From CAZOVB01 sp964583095 (GTDB lineage: Bacteria > Planctomycetota > Phycisphaerae > SM23-33), in contig CAZOVB010000039.1 in NCBI GenBank assembly GCA_964583095.1, positions 1-42,196 of the forward strand: DNA of 42,196 nucleotides, read 5' to 3'. Shown here in pieces: positions 26,701 through 34,814 of the stretch. A model generated the notes under the pieces. It made no database searches. It was not told the DNA's origin and was given only the letters and a program-made list of their open reading frames with translations. Position 1 is the stretch's first letter. Every line of letters begins with the position of its first letter. A program made the position numbers and the translations under genes.

Positions 26701-29700
26701 TCAGTCGATGCCCTCCGGGTTGCAGCACGGCCCTGCCCGAGGCCCCTTGACCGGCCCGGAGAAGGGGAACGAACAAGCCGTCGTCGATCTGCACTTCCAC
26801 GCGCGAAACACCCCCGTCGTCTTCGGTCTTGACTTTTAGATTCACCAGCGGCGATTCGAGCGTTGAACCCTCGGCCGGGGAGAGCACCTCCAGTTTCGGG
26901 GGGCTGTCATCTCCGGGGACCGTGAGGTTGTGGATGGCCGTGTTGTTGCGTCGATTCGTGTCGCTGGTTTTCTCGTCGGGGTCCACCACGATACGCAGGG
27001 AGTGCACACCGGCCGCGGCATCCCACCGCAATGCAACCGGCACCGGACGGGTAAGCTTGCCCGGGCTGACAAAGGTACGGGCCAGTTCCACGCCCTCGGT
27101 GCCCGGCACGGCGCGGAAGAGGGCAACGGCTACGTCTTCCTCTGCCGCTGCGCCCAGGTTGCGCAGTTCGGCGCGTACGACGACCGGGTCACCCTTCTTG
27201 AGTTTCTCCGGAGCATCGAGCTTCACCGAGGCAGAAGAGACGCTGTAGTCGGCGCCGGATACGGTCAGGCCGGTGTTGCTTTCCAGCAGGCGTCCATAGG
27301 CGTCTTCCAGCGTCACGCCGGGCATCCAGGCGCTTCCGGAGGTCAGGCGGGCCTTGAACTGGAAGTCGCTGGTAATCGCGTAGTGGGCGTAGTTCATGAA
27401 GTGCGAGCGGATCTCGAGCTTGTTTTCACCTGGCGTGCCCGCCTGGGTCCAGCGAAGGGCACTGGGGGGCAGGCGGAAGCTGTAGTTGCCCTCGGGGATG
27501 CTCTGCTTGATCCGGGCCACCACACGATCATTGAGAACCAGGTCGATATCGTGCGGCTCGTACCGGCTGCGGTGCTTGGGCACCGAGAAGTTCATCTCCA
27601 GCCACGCGTCTACCAGGTTGGTCTCCTCCCAGCCCTGCTCGGTCCGGAAGGCGGAATACTCGAACTGCCCGTCGCCTCCCAGGTCGGCATGGACGAAATC
27701 CACCTCGCCGTCGCCGTTGGTATCATCCCCGAGCCACTGGACGTTGTTAAGCTCATCAGGAAACTCCCAGCGGTCCGGCTGCATGTCCCCGTCGGTATCC
27801 TGCGGGTTCCTGCGCTTGGACCAGTCGATGGGGTCCGGATCCAGCCAGGCCCCGGCCAAAGCCCTGGCGGCCAGGATGTCCTCCTGCTCGGAGGATTCTC
27901 CCTCCAGCGGGTCGTATCCCGGCAGGAGCGGAATCTTGTACATCTGTTCGCCCTCGGGCAGGTGGATCTCCACCGGCTGGTTGAAAGACTTGCCAAAGGC
28001 CGAGGCGACCAACTGCGTCTTGCAGCCCTTCCAGCCGGCGTGGAATTTCGGCGTGACGGAGACCTCGATGCTCTGGCCTCGCTTGACCATACCGTGTTGC
28101 ATCTGGGGGTCCACGATCAGCACGTCATCCTCGCTGCTTATGGAAAGGTCGGTAATCGTGTCGCCCTGGTTGCGCAGGCGGAAACGCCGAGTCATGTCTT
28201 TGCGTTCTTCCTCGATCGGCTCCCAGGAGAACTTGACCTCCGGCAACTGCACGCGGACTTCCACCTGGGCCTGGTCGGCATATCCGCTGTCGGAACGAAT
28301 GCGGATGTCGAACATGTGGAGCGGTTTGACGACATCCTGGGCGCTGAAGCCGAGGGTAAACTGTCGCTGCCGGCCGGGCTCGAGCGTGAAGCTGGTCTTC
28401 GGTTCGCCGGCCGAGACGAATGCAACAAGCAGCTTGCTGTCCTCGGGTTGGTCGGCTTCGAGTTCCACGGTCATGGCCTTGTCGCCGTGGTTGCGCACGG
28501 TGATTCCCATCCGCTGGTCGTAGTTGCGCTGGATGGTCGCTCCGTAGCGGGGCCGACCGAACGCCAGGCCCTTTACGCGGGTGATCCGTCGCAGGGGGCC
28601 GGGGCCTTTGGGGCCGATCGGCTGGATCTCGTATTGCTCCCCGGGGTCGAGGTCTTCCAGCAGGATAATCTTCTCGCGTCCAGCCTGCCCGAGGGCCTGG
28701 TTCCATCCTTCTTGTCCGACCTTGCGATAGCGCAGGCGAGGGGGAGAGAATTCGGAGGAGAACCAACGTACGCCTACGGTATTGCCGCTGAGCATCGCTG
28801 CGTCCTCGGGCTGAAGGTCAAAGAACGGCGAGAGGGTGACGGTTCGCTTGCTTCGGCCCTGGTTGCCGCGTGCATCGAGGGCCAGGGCAAGGATCTCGTG
28901 TTGACCGGGGCCCAGGTCTCGCCACGGAATGTCCATTTCGAAGGGGCGACGGTAGGCTCGTGCGATTTCCCTACCATCCACCAGAAGCGTAACGGAGCGA
29001 ATGTCCGCAGCCTCGTAGCTTATCGCACCGACGCGGCAGGGGATATCCCGCTGGATGATCTGGTCCTGGGCGGGCTGGGTGATGTGCACGAGGACGCCCT
29101 TGCGTTCGCGAGGTCCGATGGCGGCAACCCACGTCTCCAGCAGGGCGGTCTGGCCGGAATCGCCGGTCATCCGCAGTCGCGCGACGTACAGGCCCTCGGA
29201 GGCATAGTCCACCACGACGCTCTGGCCCGGCATGGCCGTTTCGTACTTGCCGTCACCGTTGGCGTCGATCTCAATTTTCGTAAGACCCTTGCCGGTAGGG
29301 ATCGGACGCGTCTTGAACGTGACGCGTGTGGGATGGACCGGGTCTGCGGAGACCTCGAAGTCCGTCGCCTGGATCGGGAGCTTGTCATCCTGGCTTACCA
29401 TGAGGAAGCCGGGCTGGTTCGATCTGGCGTTTCGGCTGGCTTCGTGCACATCGATATGATACGTCGTGGGCCCTTCGCACTTGAGTACCACGTGACTGTG
29501 GCCGGAATAGAACCAGGGGTCGGCGACCTTTTCGCCGGTTCGCGCGTCGTGGATGGTGTACTTTACCTCGTTGGGCGACCAGGCGCGGAGATGATAGGTG
29601 CCGGCCTGGGCGGCGCTGAAGGCGAAGCGGTCGGTGTCGCTGATGTGCTCGAAGGCCATCGACCGCGCCTGGTTCAACAGCAGGGCGCGACGCTTTTCTC

Positions 29701-32074
29701 GATCCAGCGGCGTGGATTCATACGGCTCAGCCCTGTGGAGCAGCACCCGAATCCGGTAGGGGTGGACGCTCCAGTTGTTGCTGCCGGCTTCGTTTACTTT
29801 CAGGAGGTACTCGCCGGGATGGGCTTCGAAAACGAGCTTCACCGGTTGATTCAGGTAGTTCCATTTCGTTTCCAGTTCGTTGCCGCGGCTGTCGTAGGCG
29901 GTCAGTTGCAGTTCCACCCCCTCGATGCCTTCCACCGTTACGTATCCGGGATGGTCGACCACGAAGCGATAATAGTCCACGTCCTTCAGCGGCGAGATGT
30001 TCCCGCGAATCACCTCGGTCAACTCCAGCGGCGTGGCCGAGGCGGGCGTGTCGTTTCGGCCCGTGCGTTCGTATTCGTCGCAGGGCTCGAAGGTCGCGCG
30101 GCAGACATAGGGCGAGGGAGACCAGTTGTTGTTGCCGGCCTCGTTGACTGCCAGGACCAGACTTGTGGGCCCCTGTACGTCCCAGCCGATCAGGACGGGC
30201 TGGTTGGTGTAGTTCCAGCCGGAGACAAGCTTTTTCCCCTCGAGGTCAAACAGGGTCAATTGCGGTTCGAGAGGCCCGCGGGCACGGAGGGTCAGTCGGC
30301 CTGCACTTGGCAGGGAAATGAGATACCGGTCCTGTTCTCCCTGGGGTGCGATATTGCCCGCGATAAGACTGTCGGGCTCGATCGATCGGAGCATCCGACC
30401 TCCGCCAAGGGCCTCATGGTCGTTTCCGACGAAGTAGAAGCGGACATCGTAGGGATCGGCCGAGCGGTTGTTCATGCCCGCTTCGTGAACGTGAAGGAAG
30501 TACGTCCCTGCTGCGGGGAAATTGAAGTCCAGATTCACCGGCTGGCCCGTGTAATTCCACCGATCTTCCAACCTTTCTCCGTTGGCGTTGTAGAGTTCCA
30601 GATGCGGTTCGAACTTCTGGGCGGGGCAGTGGAATCGGCCCCAGCCGGCCCGGGGTACCTCCACTCGGAAGACGTCGATATCCTTGTTTGCGGTGATGTA
30701 TCCCCGGACGGTCTGGCCGGGCAGAAGCAAAGCGGCCCCGCCGGGCGTGTCGTTGGGTTCGAAAGGGTCGGCGGTCAGGCTGCGATCCAGCGACAGTGTC
30801 ATGGTCTTGTCGGTTGAAACCCGATCGCTGGTTGCGCTGATGCGTATGAAGTATCTGCCCGGATCCAGGGAGACTGTTGCCGTGGGTGAATGGTTCGCGT
30901 AGGCCCAGGTGCCGGCATATTGCTTGCCCGATGCGTCGATAATCTCCACGCGCATGGCATGATCCAGGGCCTTTTCCAGCCGGGCGGTGACAATCGCCTT
31001 GTGCTCTAGATCGAAGCGGAAGTACCTCGAGCGCTTGGGAGCATCGACGGTCAGCTCCGCCTTGGATCCGAAGGGCAGTCGCCTTGCGCCGCTAAGCTGC
31101 TCGTTGCCCTCCGTCTGGGCCAGGGTGCCTGCAGGATCCAGGGCGATGGAGATCCGCCGGGTATGATCCAGATCGACCGTGGCCAGTCCTGTCGCATATC
31201 CCTTCGCCTCGACCCGCACGGCCAGGCGGGCCCTGCAGACGACCAGTCTGTCGTCCTGGCCGACCTCGTTGCAAAGGCCCACGGGTATCTTCGAGAGCAG
31301 CGCTTGGCCGTTGGCGGCGGTATCCGCGGTCGCAACGACGCCCTTTGGAACCGCCTCGGCGAGGATGACCCTGGCCCCGGGCAGCGGCTTGCCCGTGGCT
31401 CGATCCGTGACGGTTACGCTCAGATCGTGAGCTGTCCAGACGGGCTGCAGAACCAGTGTGATCGGCTGCTTGTCCTCGGCCAGCTTGAGTGGGAAGTCCC
31501 TTTCTGCATACCCCGGGGCGGTGATCCTGCATCGGTACGTTCCGGCGGGCAGGTCGGTCAGCACGAACGATCCGTCAATTCCCGTGGAAGTGTACACCGG
31601 CCCCTGCACACCGGCGGCCACGTCCAGGGGCGTCAGCAGCATGTCGATGTTCTCGACCGGCTGGGACGAACCTTCGGCCACCACCTTGCCCTTGAGATTC
31701 AGCAGCGTCTCTCTGTTGAGGGTCAACTTGAGCATGTCGCGTCGTCCCTGGGAAACCTGCACCTCCCGTTGGAGACGGTTCCAGCCGCTGTGGAGAATAT
31801 CGAGTTTGTAATTCCCCGCCGGCAGACCGTCGAAGATGGCCTGGCCGGAAAGGCTGGTGGCGATGTATCTGCCTCCAAGCTTTACCAGTACCCCGGGGAT
31901 ATTCTTACCGGCAGCGTCCGTCAGGTGCACGATGAAAGGGGCCGGAGCGATTCGCTTGCCCTGCTGCTGGGCCAGGCCTGTCGAGCTCTGCCAGGAGAGC
32001 AGTCCCATGGCCAGAATGAGCGGGACGAGAGGCTTGATTGCGCAAGGGGAGGTTCTGAGAACAGGATCACACAT
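23777..32074 (-). CDS. Giant secreted multidomain protein with repeat modules and an unassigned C-terminal region
   Basis: One uninterrupted frame of 2,765 residues. A signal peptide ends near residue 36 (GLAQQ). Carboxypeptidase-regulatory-like beta-sandwiches fill about 45-320. Five divergent pre-peptidase C-terminal-like repeats follow, with their WxY blocks near 390, 506, 620, 737 and 854; the middle three share WNYxxQPV and EAGxNNxS. Next come Ig-like and fibronectin-like segments (about 910-1265), a D-x-D-G calcium-loop region (DTDGDMQPDRWEFPDE, about 1425-1480), a CARDB-like domain (about 1602-1718) and two Ig-like domains (about 1722-1905). From about 2000 the character changes to charged helices with one hydrophobic stretch (about 2165-2195), then a region containing GRDRDVTYFVY and GEIHHDLSRRIYQQEFYRA. 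I recognise no catalytic family there. The layout suggests a surface adhesin or a large toxin-like effector. The ATG at 32074 follows AAGGAG and starts the signal peptide. Confidence 0.85.
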   Translation of the reverse strand: MCDPVLRTSPCAIKPLVPLILAMGLLSWQSSTGLAQQQGKRIAPAPFIVHLTDAAGKNIPGVLVKLGGRYIATSLSGQAIFDGLPAGNYKLDILHSGWNRLQREVQVSQGRRDMLKLTLNRETLLNLKGKVVAEGSSQPVENIDMLLTPLDVAAGVQGPVYTSTGIDGSFVLTDLPAGTYRCRITAPGYAERDFPLKLAEDKQPITLVLQPVWTAHDLSVTVTDRATGKPLPGARVILAEAVPKGVVATADTAANGQALLSKIPVGLCNEVGQDDRLVVCRARLAVRVEAKGYATGLATVDLDHTRRISIALDPAGTLAQTEGNEQLSGARRLPFGSKAELTVDAPKRSRYFRFDLEHKAIVTARLEKALDHAMRVEIIDASGKQYAGTWAYANHSPTATVSLDPGRYFIRISATSDRVSTDKTMTLSLDRSLTADPFEPNDTPGGAALLLPGQTVRGYITANKDIDVFRVEVPRAGWGRFHCPAQKFEPHLELYNANGERLEDRWNYTGQPVNLDFNFPAAGTYFLHVHEAGMNNRSADPYDVRFYFVGNDHEALGGGRMLRSIEPDSLIAGNIAPQGEQDRYLISLPSAGRLTLRARGPLEPQLTLFDLEGKKLVSGWNYTNQPVLIGWDVQGPTSLVLAVNEAGNNNWSPSPYVCRATFEPCDEYERTGRNDTPASATPLELTEVIRGNISPLKDVDYYRFVVDHPGYVTVEGIEGVELQLTAYDSRGNELETKWNYLNQPVKLVFEAHPGEYLLKVNEAGSNNWSVHPYRIRVLLHRAEPYESTPLDREKRRALLLNQARSMAFEHISDTDRFAFSAAQAGTYHLRAWSPNEVKYTIHDARTGEKVADPWFYSGHSHVVLKCEGPTTYHIDVHEASRNARSNQPGFLMVSQDDKLPIQATDFEVSADPVHPTRVTFKTRPIPTGKGLTKIEIDANGDGKYETAMPGQSVVVDYASEGLYVARLRMTGDSGQTALLETWVAAIGPRERKGVLVHITQPAQDQIIQRDIPCRVGAISYEAADIRSVTLLVDGREIARAYRRPFEMDIPWRDLGPGQHEILALALDARGNQGRSKRTVTLSPFFDLQPEDAAMLSGNTVGVRWFSSEFSPPRLRYRKVGQEGWNQALGQAGREKIILLEDLDPGEQYEIQPIGPKGPGPLRRITRVKGLAFGRPRYGATIQRNYDQRMGITVRNHGDKAMTVELEADQPEDSKLLVAFVSAGEPKTSFTLEPGRQRQFTLGFSAQDVVKPLHMFDIRIRSDSGYADQAQVEVRVQLPEVKFSWEPIEEERKDMTRRFRLRNQGDTITDLSISSEDDVLIVDPQMQHGMVKRGQSIEVSVTPKFHAGWKGCKTQLVASAFGKSFNQPVEIHLPEGEQMYKIPLLPGYDPLEGESSEQEDILAARALAGAWLDPDPIDWSKRRNPQDTDGDMQPDRWEFPDELNNVQWLGDDTNGDGEVDFVHADLGGDGQFEYSAFRTEQGWEETNLVDAWLEMNFSVPKHRSRYEPHDIDLVLNDRVVARIKQSIPEGNYSFRLPPSALRWTQAGTPGENKLEIRSHFMNYAHYAITSDFQFKARLTSGSAWMPGVTLEDAYGRLLESNTGLTVSGADYSVSSASVKLDAPEKLKKGDPVVVRAELRNLGAAAEEDVAVALFRAVPGTEGVELARTFVSPGKLTRPVPVALRWDAAAGVHSLRIVVDPDEKTSDTNRRNNTAIHNLTVPGDDSPPKLEVLSPAEGSTLESPLVNLKVKTEDDGGVSRVEVQIDDGLFVPLLRAGQGASGRAVLQPGGHRLTFRALDGAGNRVEKAVKVDVKAEAPTVRIDAPAPGARLESRSIRAEISVSEGVELAAVRVAGQPWQPVVLDSNKGIADLDLPFGPCRIEAVALDARALRGLAQVEATCTVQPAQDEAPTAADTATPLWAPSDIGPGTTFDPFGSADQVFVPLAEQATEAETLDAPAGVQIRLPFIPSARDGQTVYFLAPIGAAISRSGRVAGGISVHRHHKDWYCPNRPKISTRFKLPDWLRKLDLSKYPPDSEEYRRLEKKLLDHLRRRGIDTSKLEKFRDLLLSRAGRLEQAGPLPDFWQSLGFKAMPPDDPEARKAWREKMRKNTQMFWLRLLASGDPSLIAKGLSARADAMGKFDQALQEHAQAAIETVNASQQLAEDVVESSLAVAGVFFPPAAVAGELLDVYAALAGRTMLADRKVGAFERFLRGAGSIGVRGMEQAYKRSAAVRRAADGLYRFSAAAGEVGTDFMKRTFPRASELTGSAVDTVTQVLTKQRRLDFWRAGKAAQQAGEVFESTAKGIDAARRMARDEGTAKALLQRFQDASDPDAIRQLARQGQSNKTFQRIINEVADDATKVKFNTTVKGWYDQADKITGARLQQVLKQGDDVKFNRIAQQLGVEPGQLRKLRDQVNQSVQRNREALERMGVQVDNVTVEPMFITRPRRGVKVGRDRDVTYFVYANAPDGTKIMVGEIHHDLSRRIYQQEFYRAAMNADDVPRLANGLPDHKAVDHFNTNMDQAVTSSMDLEAYNVGEVELSRFFNQGNDPSTITRIEDLRDTMKHKSNEWFERAAHASDPIQQSRNMVEGMRQSHKQFDDMVIARIKQYGLDPKVAVPGKLQVGMDVFRQAGSGKISAEKAAAMLAANGLSPQKVSDMAADFFEGVEKTAGNAFRAAGTATLTKNLDQLRNAGRADWADQSIRTINSSLGKGKISGATFREARNKVFSDLREQLLAQPDGTARWSRWVQNAYQQGLINLKEAGRLR

Positions 32075-32240
32075 CTTTCGTCTCCTTTTCTCCGGCGGGG
32101 ATGAGCCCCCGTCCGGAATCCGAGTCAGCGACTCCTGCTTTCGGCAGAGAGGTGCCCGATATTGAACGACGGGTACAGTTGGGACTCCTTGGCCCGGCTT
32201 CATGGCAGGGAAAGGAGTCCAGGGGACGACTTGAACCTTT

Positions 32241-32269
32241 AGAGTACCCGCTCTTGGGGTCCAGTGCAA
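32241..32269 (-). promoter_or_regulatory. Putative promoter for the giant secreted protein
   Basis: On the minus strand TTGCAC (32269-32264) and TACTCT (32246-32241) are 17 bp apart. The implied leader is about 160 bases. The -10 element is weak, and the rest of the 294-base gap holds only the terminator of the upstream reductase. Confidence 0.35.
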
Positions 32270-32307
32270 TTGAAGGTTGTGTCAAAACGCTGCTTGCAGG
32301 TGCGCAC

Positions 32308-32347
32308 AAAAGCGGGGCAACCGCAACTCCTGTCGCGATTGCCCCGC
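32308..32347 (-). terminator. Intrinsic terminator of the second aldo/keto reductase gene
   Basis: On the minus strand a perfect 9-bp stem, GCGGGGCAA/TTGCCCCGC, encloses an 18-base loop that can pair further and is followed by TTTTGTG. It begins about 20 bases after the reductase stop codon. Confidence 0.8.
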
Positions 32348-32368
32348 ATTCCGGCAGAAACCGGAAGA

Positions 32369-33337
32369 TCAGGCGTCTTCGGGTTCGGTGGTGATGATCT
32401 TCTCGATCTTCTCCATCACCTCGTCGGTCAGTTCGTCGAGGCGGTCGACGGCATCGACATTGCTCTGGATGTGCGACTGCTTGGTCGCGCCGGTAATGGC
32501 CGTGGAGACATTGGGATTCTTGAGAACCCAGGCCAGGGCGAGTTGCGGCATGGGGATGCCGATTTCATCTGAGAGCTTGGCCAGGTTCCGGGTCTTGAAC
32601 AGCGTGCCCTCGTTGAGCTGCTTCTTGAGCCACTCTTCGTCCCGGCTGCCGATGCGGCTGTCTTCGGGGGTGCCGTCGTTGTACTTGCCGGTAAGCACGC
32701 CCCCGGCCAGCGGACAGTACACCGTCGAACCCATGTGATATTTCTCGAAGAGCGGGACGAGCTGATTTTCCATGCGGTCCCGGCCGAGCATGTTGTAGCC
32801 GGTTTGTTCCATCAGCGGGCCGATCATGTTGTTCTCGCGGGCGATGGCCCACATCTCCATCAGGTCGGCGGGGCTGAATTCGCTGGTTCCCCAGTAGAAG
32901 ATCTTCCCGCGGTTGATCAACTGATTCATCGTAAAGACGATCTCTTCCAAGGGAGTGTCCGCGTCGGGACGGTGGCAGAAAAACAGGTCGAGGTGATCGG
33001 TGTTCATTCGCTTCAGGGCGGCGTCGCAGGCTTCGTTGAGGCGCTTGCGGCTGAGTCCGATTCGTGTGGGGATATCGCCCACGCGGATTACCTTGCTGGA
33101 GAGGATATAGGTGTCCCGGTCCCAGCCGGTTTTTTTGAATACGCGCCCCATGGCTTCCTCGGCAGCGCCCATGCCGTAGGCTTCGGCGCCGTCGAAGAAG
33201 TTGATGCCCGCATCATACGCAGAGGTCATGATGGCTTCGGTGGTTTCGTCGTCGACCGATTGTCCAAACGTCAGCCAGGAACCGATGGAAAGGGCACTGA
33301 CCTTCAGGCCGGAACGTCCAAGTGTGCGATAGATCAT
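32369..33337 (-). CDS. Aldo/keto reductase (potassium-channel beta-subunit/YghZ-like)
   Basis: A 322-residue NADPH-dependent oxidoreductase of the (beta/alpha)8 type. It begins MIYRTLGRSGLKVSALSIGS and shows the tetrad D49, Y54 (FFDGAEAYG), K82 (SSKV) and H122 (FCHRP). The blocks GTSEFSPADLMEMW, YNMLGRDRMENQLVPLFEKY and YCPLAGGVLTGKYNDG fit the AKR6/AKR12-like group related to Kv-beta and YghZ. The ATG at 33337 follows AAGAAGGA. It is a single-gene unit with its own terminator. It differs clearly from the ferredoxin-tailed reductase at the left end: no cysteine clusters, and similarity mainly at the N-terminal strand. The substrate is unknown; small aldehydes or ketones, or sugar-derived carbonyls, are possible. 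Confidence 0.93.
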   Translation of the reverse strand: MIYRTLGRSGLKVSALSIGSWLTFGQSVDDETTEAIMTSAYDAGINFFDGAEAYGMGAAEEAMGRVFKKTGWDRDTYILSSKVIRVGDIPTRIGLSRKRLNEACDAALKRMNTDHLDLFFCHRPDADTPLEEIVFTMNQLINRGKIFYWGTSEFSPADLMEMWAIARENNMIGPLMEQTGYNMLGRDRMENQLVPLFEKYHMGSTVYCPLAGGVLTGKYNDGTPEDSRIGSRDEEWLKKQLNEGTLFKTRNLAKLSDEIGIPMPQLALAWVLKNPNVSTAITGATKQSHIQSNVDAVDRLDELTDEVMEKIEKIITTEPEDA

Positions 33338-33587
33338 GAGGGGGTCCTTCTTTCGTTCTGTGATTGTCCCAAACCGGGCGATGGACGGCCCAGCAACCGG
33401 CCTGGAATGATTTCGGCGCTTGAGAGCGTTGCCGGCTCCCTGCGTCGGGTTTCCATGCTTTTCACCGTGGCAAGTCTAGGCAGCCAAAGTCTCGACCGCA
33501 ATGTTGCAGGCGAAAAAGGAAACGCGAAATGCTATCATTTCACAGGAGGCAAGCATAGTTTATGGAAATGCGACAGGGCGGTGAAGC

Positions 33588-34814
33588 GTGGCCGAAAATA
33601 CCAAACCCAAGGTGGCGATCCTCGGCGGGGGTTTTGCAGGACTGGCTGCGATGCATCGGCTGCGGAGGGCAGCGCCCGAGGCGGAGATCTCGCTCGTCGA
33701 TGCTCGCGATGCCGGCGAGTTTCTTCCTTTGTACCCGGACCTGATTTCCGGCAAGATCCGCCCGGAAAGCATCCGTTATCCGCTGGAGCCGGCCTGTCGA
33801 AGGGCGGGTGTCCGATTTCTCCGAACCCGGGTGGAGGGCATTGAGCCCGGCCGCGTGACGCTTGAAAGCGGCCCGATCCGGACTGACCGCATCCTGGTGG
33901 CTCTCGGGGCTGAGAACAACTGGTTCGGAAACGAGCAGTTCGCCCGCCATGCCATCGGCCTCAAGAGCATCTCCGAAGGCCTGGCGATTCACCACAGGCT
34001 GCGCCGCAGCGCCTGGCATGTGCTGCGCAGAGAGGTATCCAGGGTCCATGTTCTCATTGTCGGAGGAGGATATACCGGCTTCGAGACGGCGGGGCATGTC
34101 CTTACGCTGCTGGATCGCCTCAGCCTCGCCCGCGGACGGGATCTGCGAAAGCACTTTGATATACGAATTCTCGATATCGCACCGAAGGTTCTGTCGATGG
34201 TGGATGAGAGCATTTCCCGACAGGCTGTCCAGGCCATGAAGAGTGAGGCAGTGCAGATCTGCACGCAGTTGACGGTGGAAGAATTCCTGGGCCCGCGAAA
34301 GGTTCATCTCAGTGACGGGCAGGTCATCTCCGACGCACTTGTTCTGTGGACGCCCGGCGTGAAGACATCAAAGGCCGCGACCACGACGCCGGGAGAGAAG
34401 GGACCTCGCAAAGCCCTGGCCACCGAATCGAACCTTCGCGTCAAGGGAGCAGAGGGGATCTATGCGGCAGGGGACGCGGCCCACATGGTCAGTCCCTCTT
34501 CGGGTCAGGCGTTTCGCATGGCCATTCAGTTCAGCCTCCAGTCGGGAGACTGCGCTGGGCGGAACATCGCAGCCGACCTGGCCGGAAGGGAGCCAAAAAC
34601 GTTCGATCCGCTCGATCCGGGCTATGTCGTTCCGCTCTCCCGCATGTCCGGGGGGGGAGATATTTTCCGAAAGGTCAAGCTATACGGCCCGGTGCCGTAT
34701 TTCCTGCATTATTTCATGTGTACCCTTCGCAGTTGGGGGACCAACCGCCTGCGTGTCCTGGGTGACCTGCTGGGTTTGACCACCGGGCCTCGGTGGGCCG
34801 AGTCAGACGTCTGA
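33588..34814 (+). CDS. NAD(P)/FAD-dependent oxidoreductase (type II NADH dehydrogenase-like)
   Basis: A 408-residue flavoprotein of the pyridine nucleotide-disulfide oxidoreductase superfamily. The FAD-binding loop ILGGGFAGLAAMHRL lies at about residues 10-24 and a second dinucleotide loop, VLIVGGGYTGFETAG, at about 152-166. The C-terminal FAD block GIYAAGDAAHMVSPSSGQAFRMA fits NDH-2-like enzymes, which pass electrons from NADH to quinone without pumping protons. The C-terminus holds hydrophobic and amphipathic stretches that could bind the membrane face. An in-frame stop at 33582 leaves the GTG at 33588 as the earliest possible start. The end overlaps the convergent rhamnosidase gene by 12 bp. 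Sulfide:quinone reductase is an alternative, but no characteristic cysteine pair was seen. Confidence 0.85.
   Translation: MAENTKPKVAILGGGFAGLAAMHRLRRAAPEAEISLVDARDAGEFLPLYPDLISGKIRPESIRYPLEPACRRAGVRFLRTRVEGIEPGRVTLESGPIRTDRILVALGAENNWFGNEQFARHAIGLKSISEGLAIHHRLRRSAWHVLRREVSRVHVLIVGGGYTGFETAGHVLTLLDRLSLARGRDLRKHFDIRILDIAPKVLSMVDESISRQAVQAMKSEAVQICTQLTVEEFLGPRKVHLSDGQVISDALVLWTPGVKTSKAATTTPGEKGPRKALATESNLRVKGAEGIYAAGDAAHMVSPSSGQAFRMAIQFSLQSGDCAGRNIAADLAGREPKTFDPLDPGYVVPLSRMSGGGDIFRKVKLYGPVPYFLHYFMCTLRSWGTNRLRVLGDLLGLTTGPRWAESDV

Noticed and set aside
29840..30560. Short repeated DNA blocks as a CRISPR array or direct repeat element
   Set aside because: The similarity follows codons of the WNYxxQPV protein motif at a 116-residue period, with no identical repeat units or spacers.
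26930..30817. 1,295-residue plus-strand frame opposite the giant gene
   Set aside because: It mirrors the repeat-rich giant gene, lacks known domains and has compositional bias (many V, G, R, H) typical of an antisense shadow.
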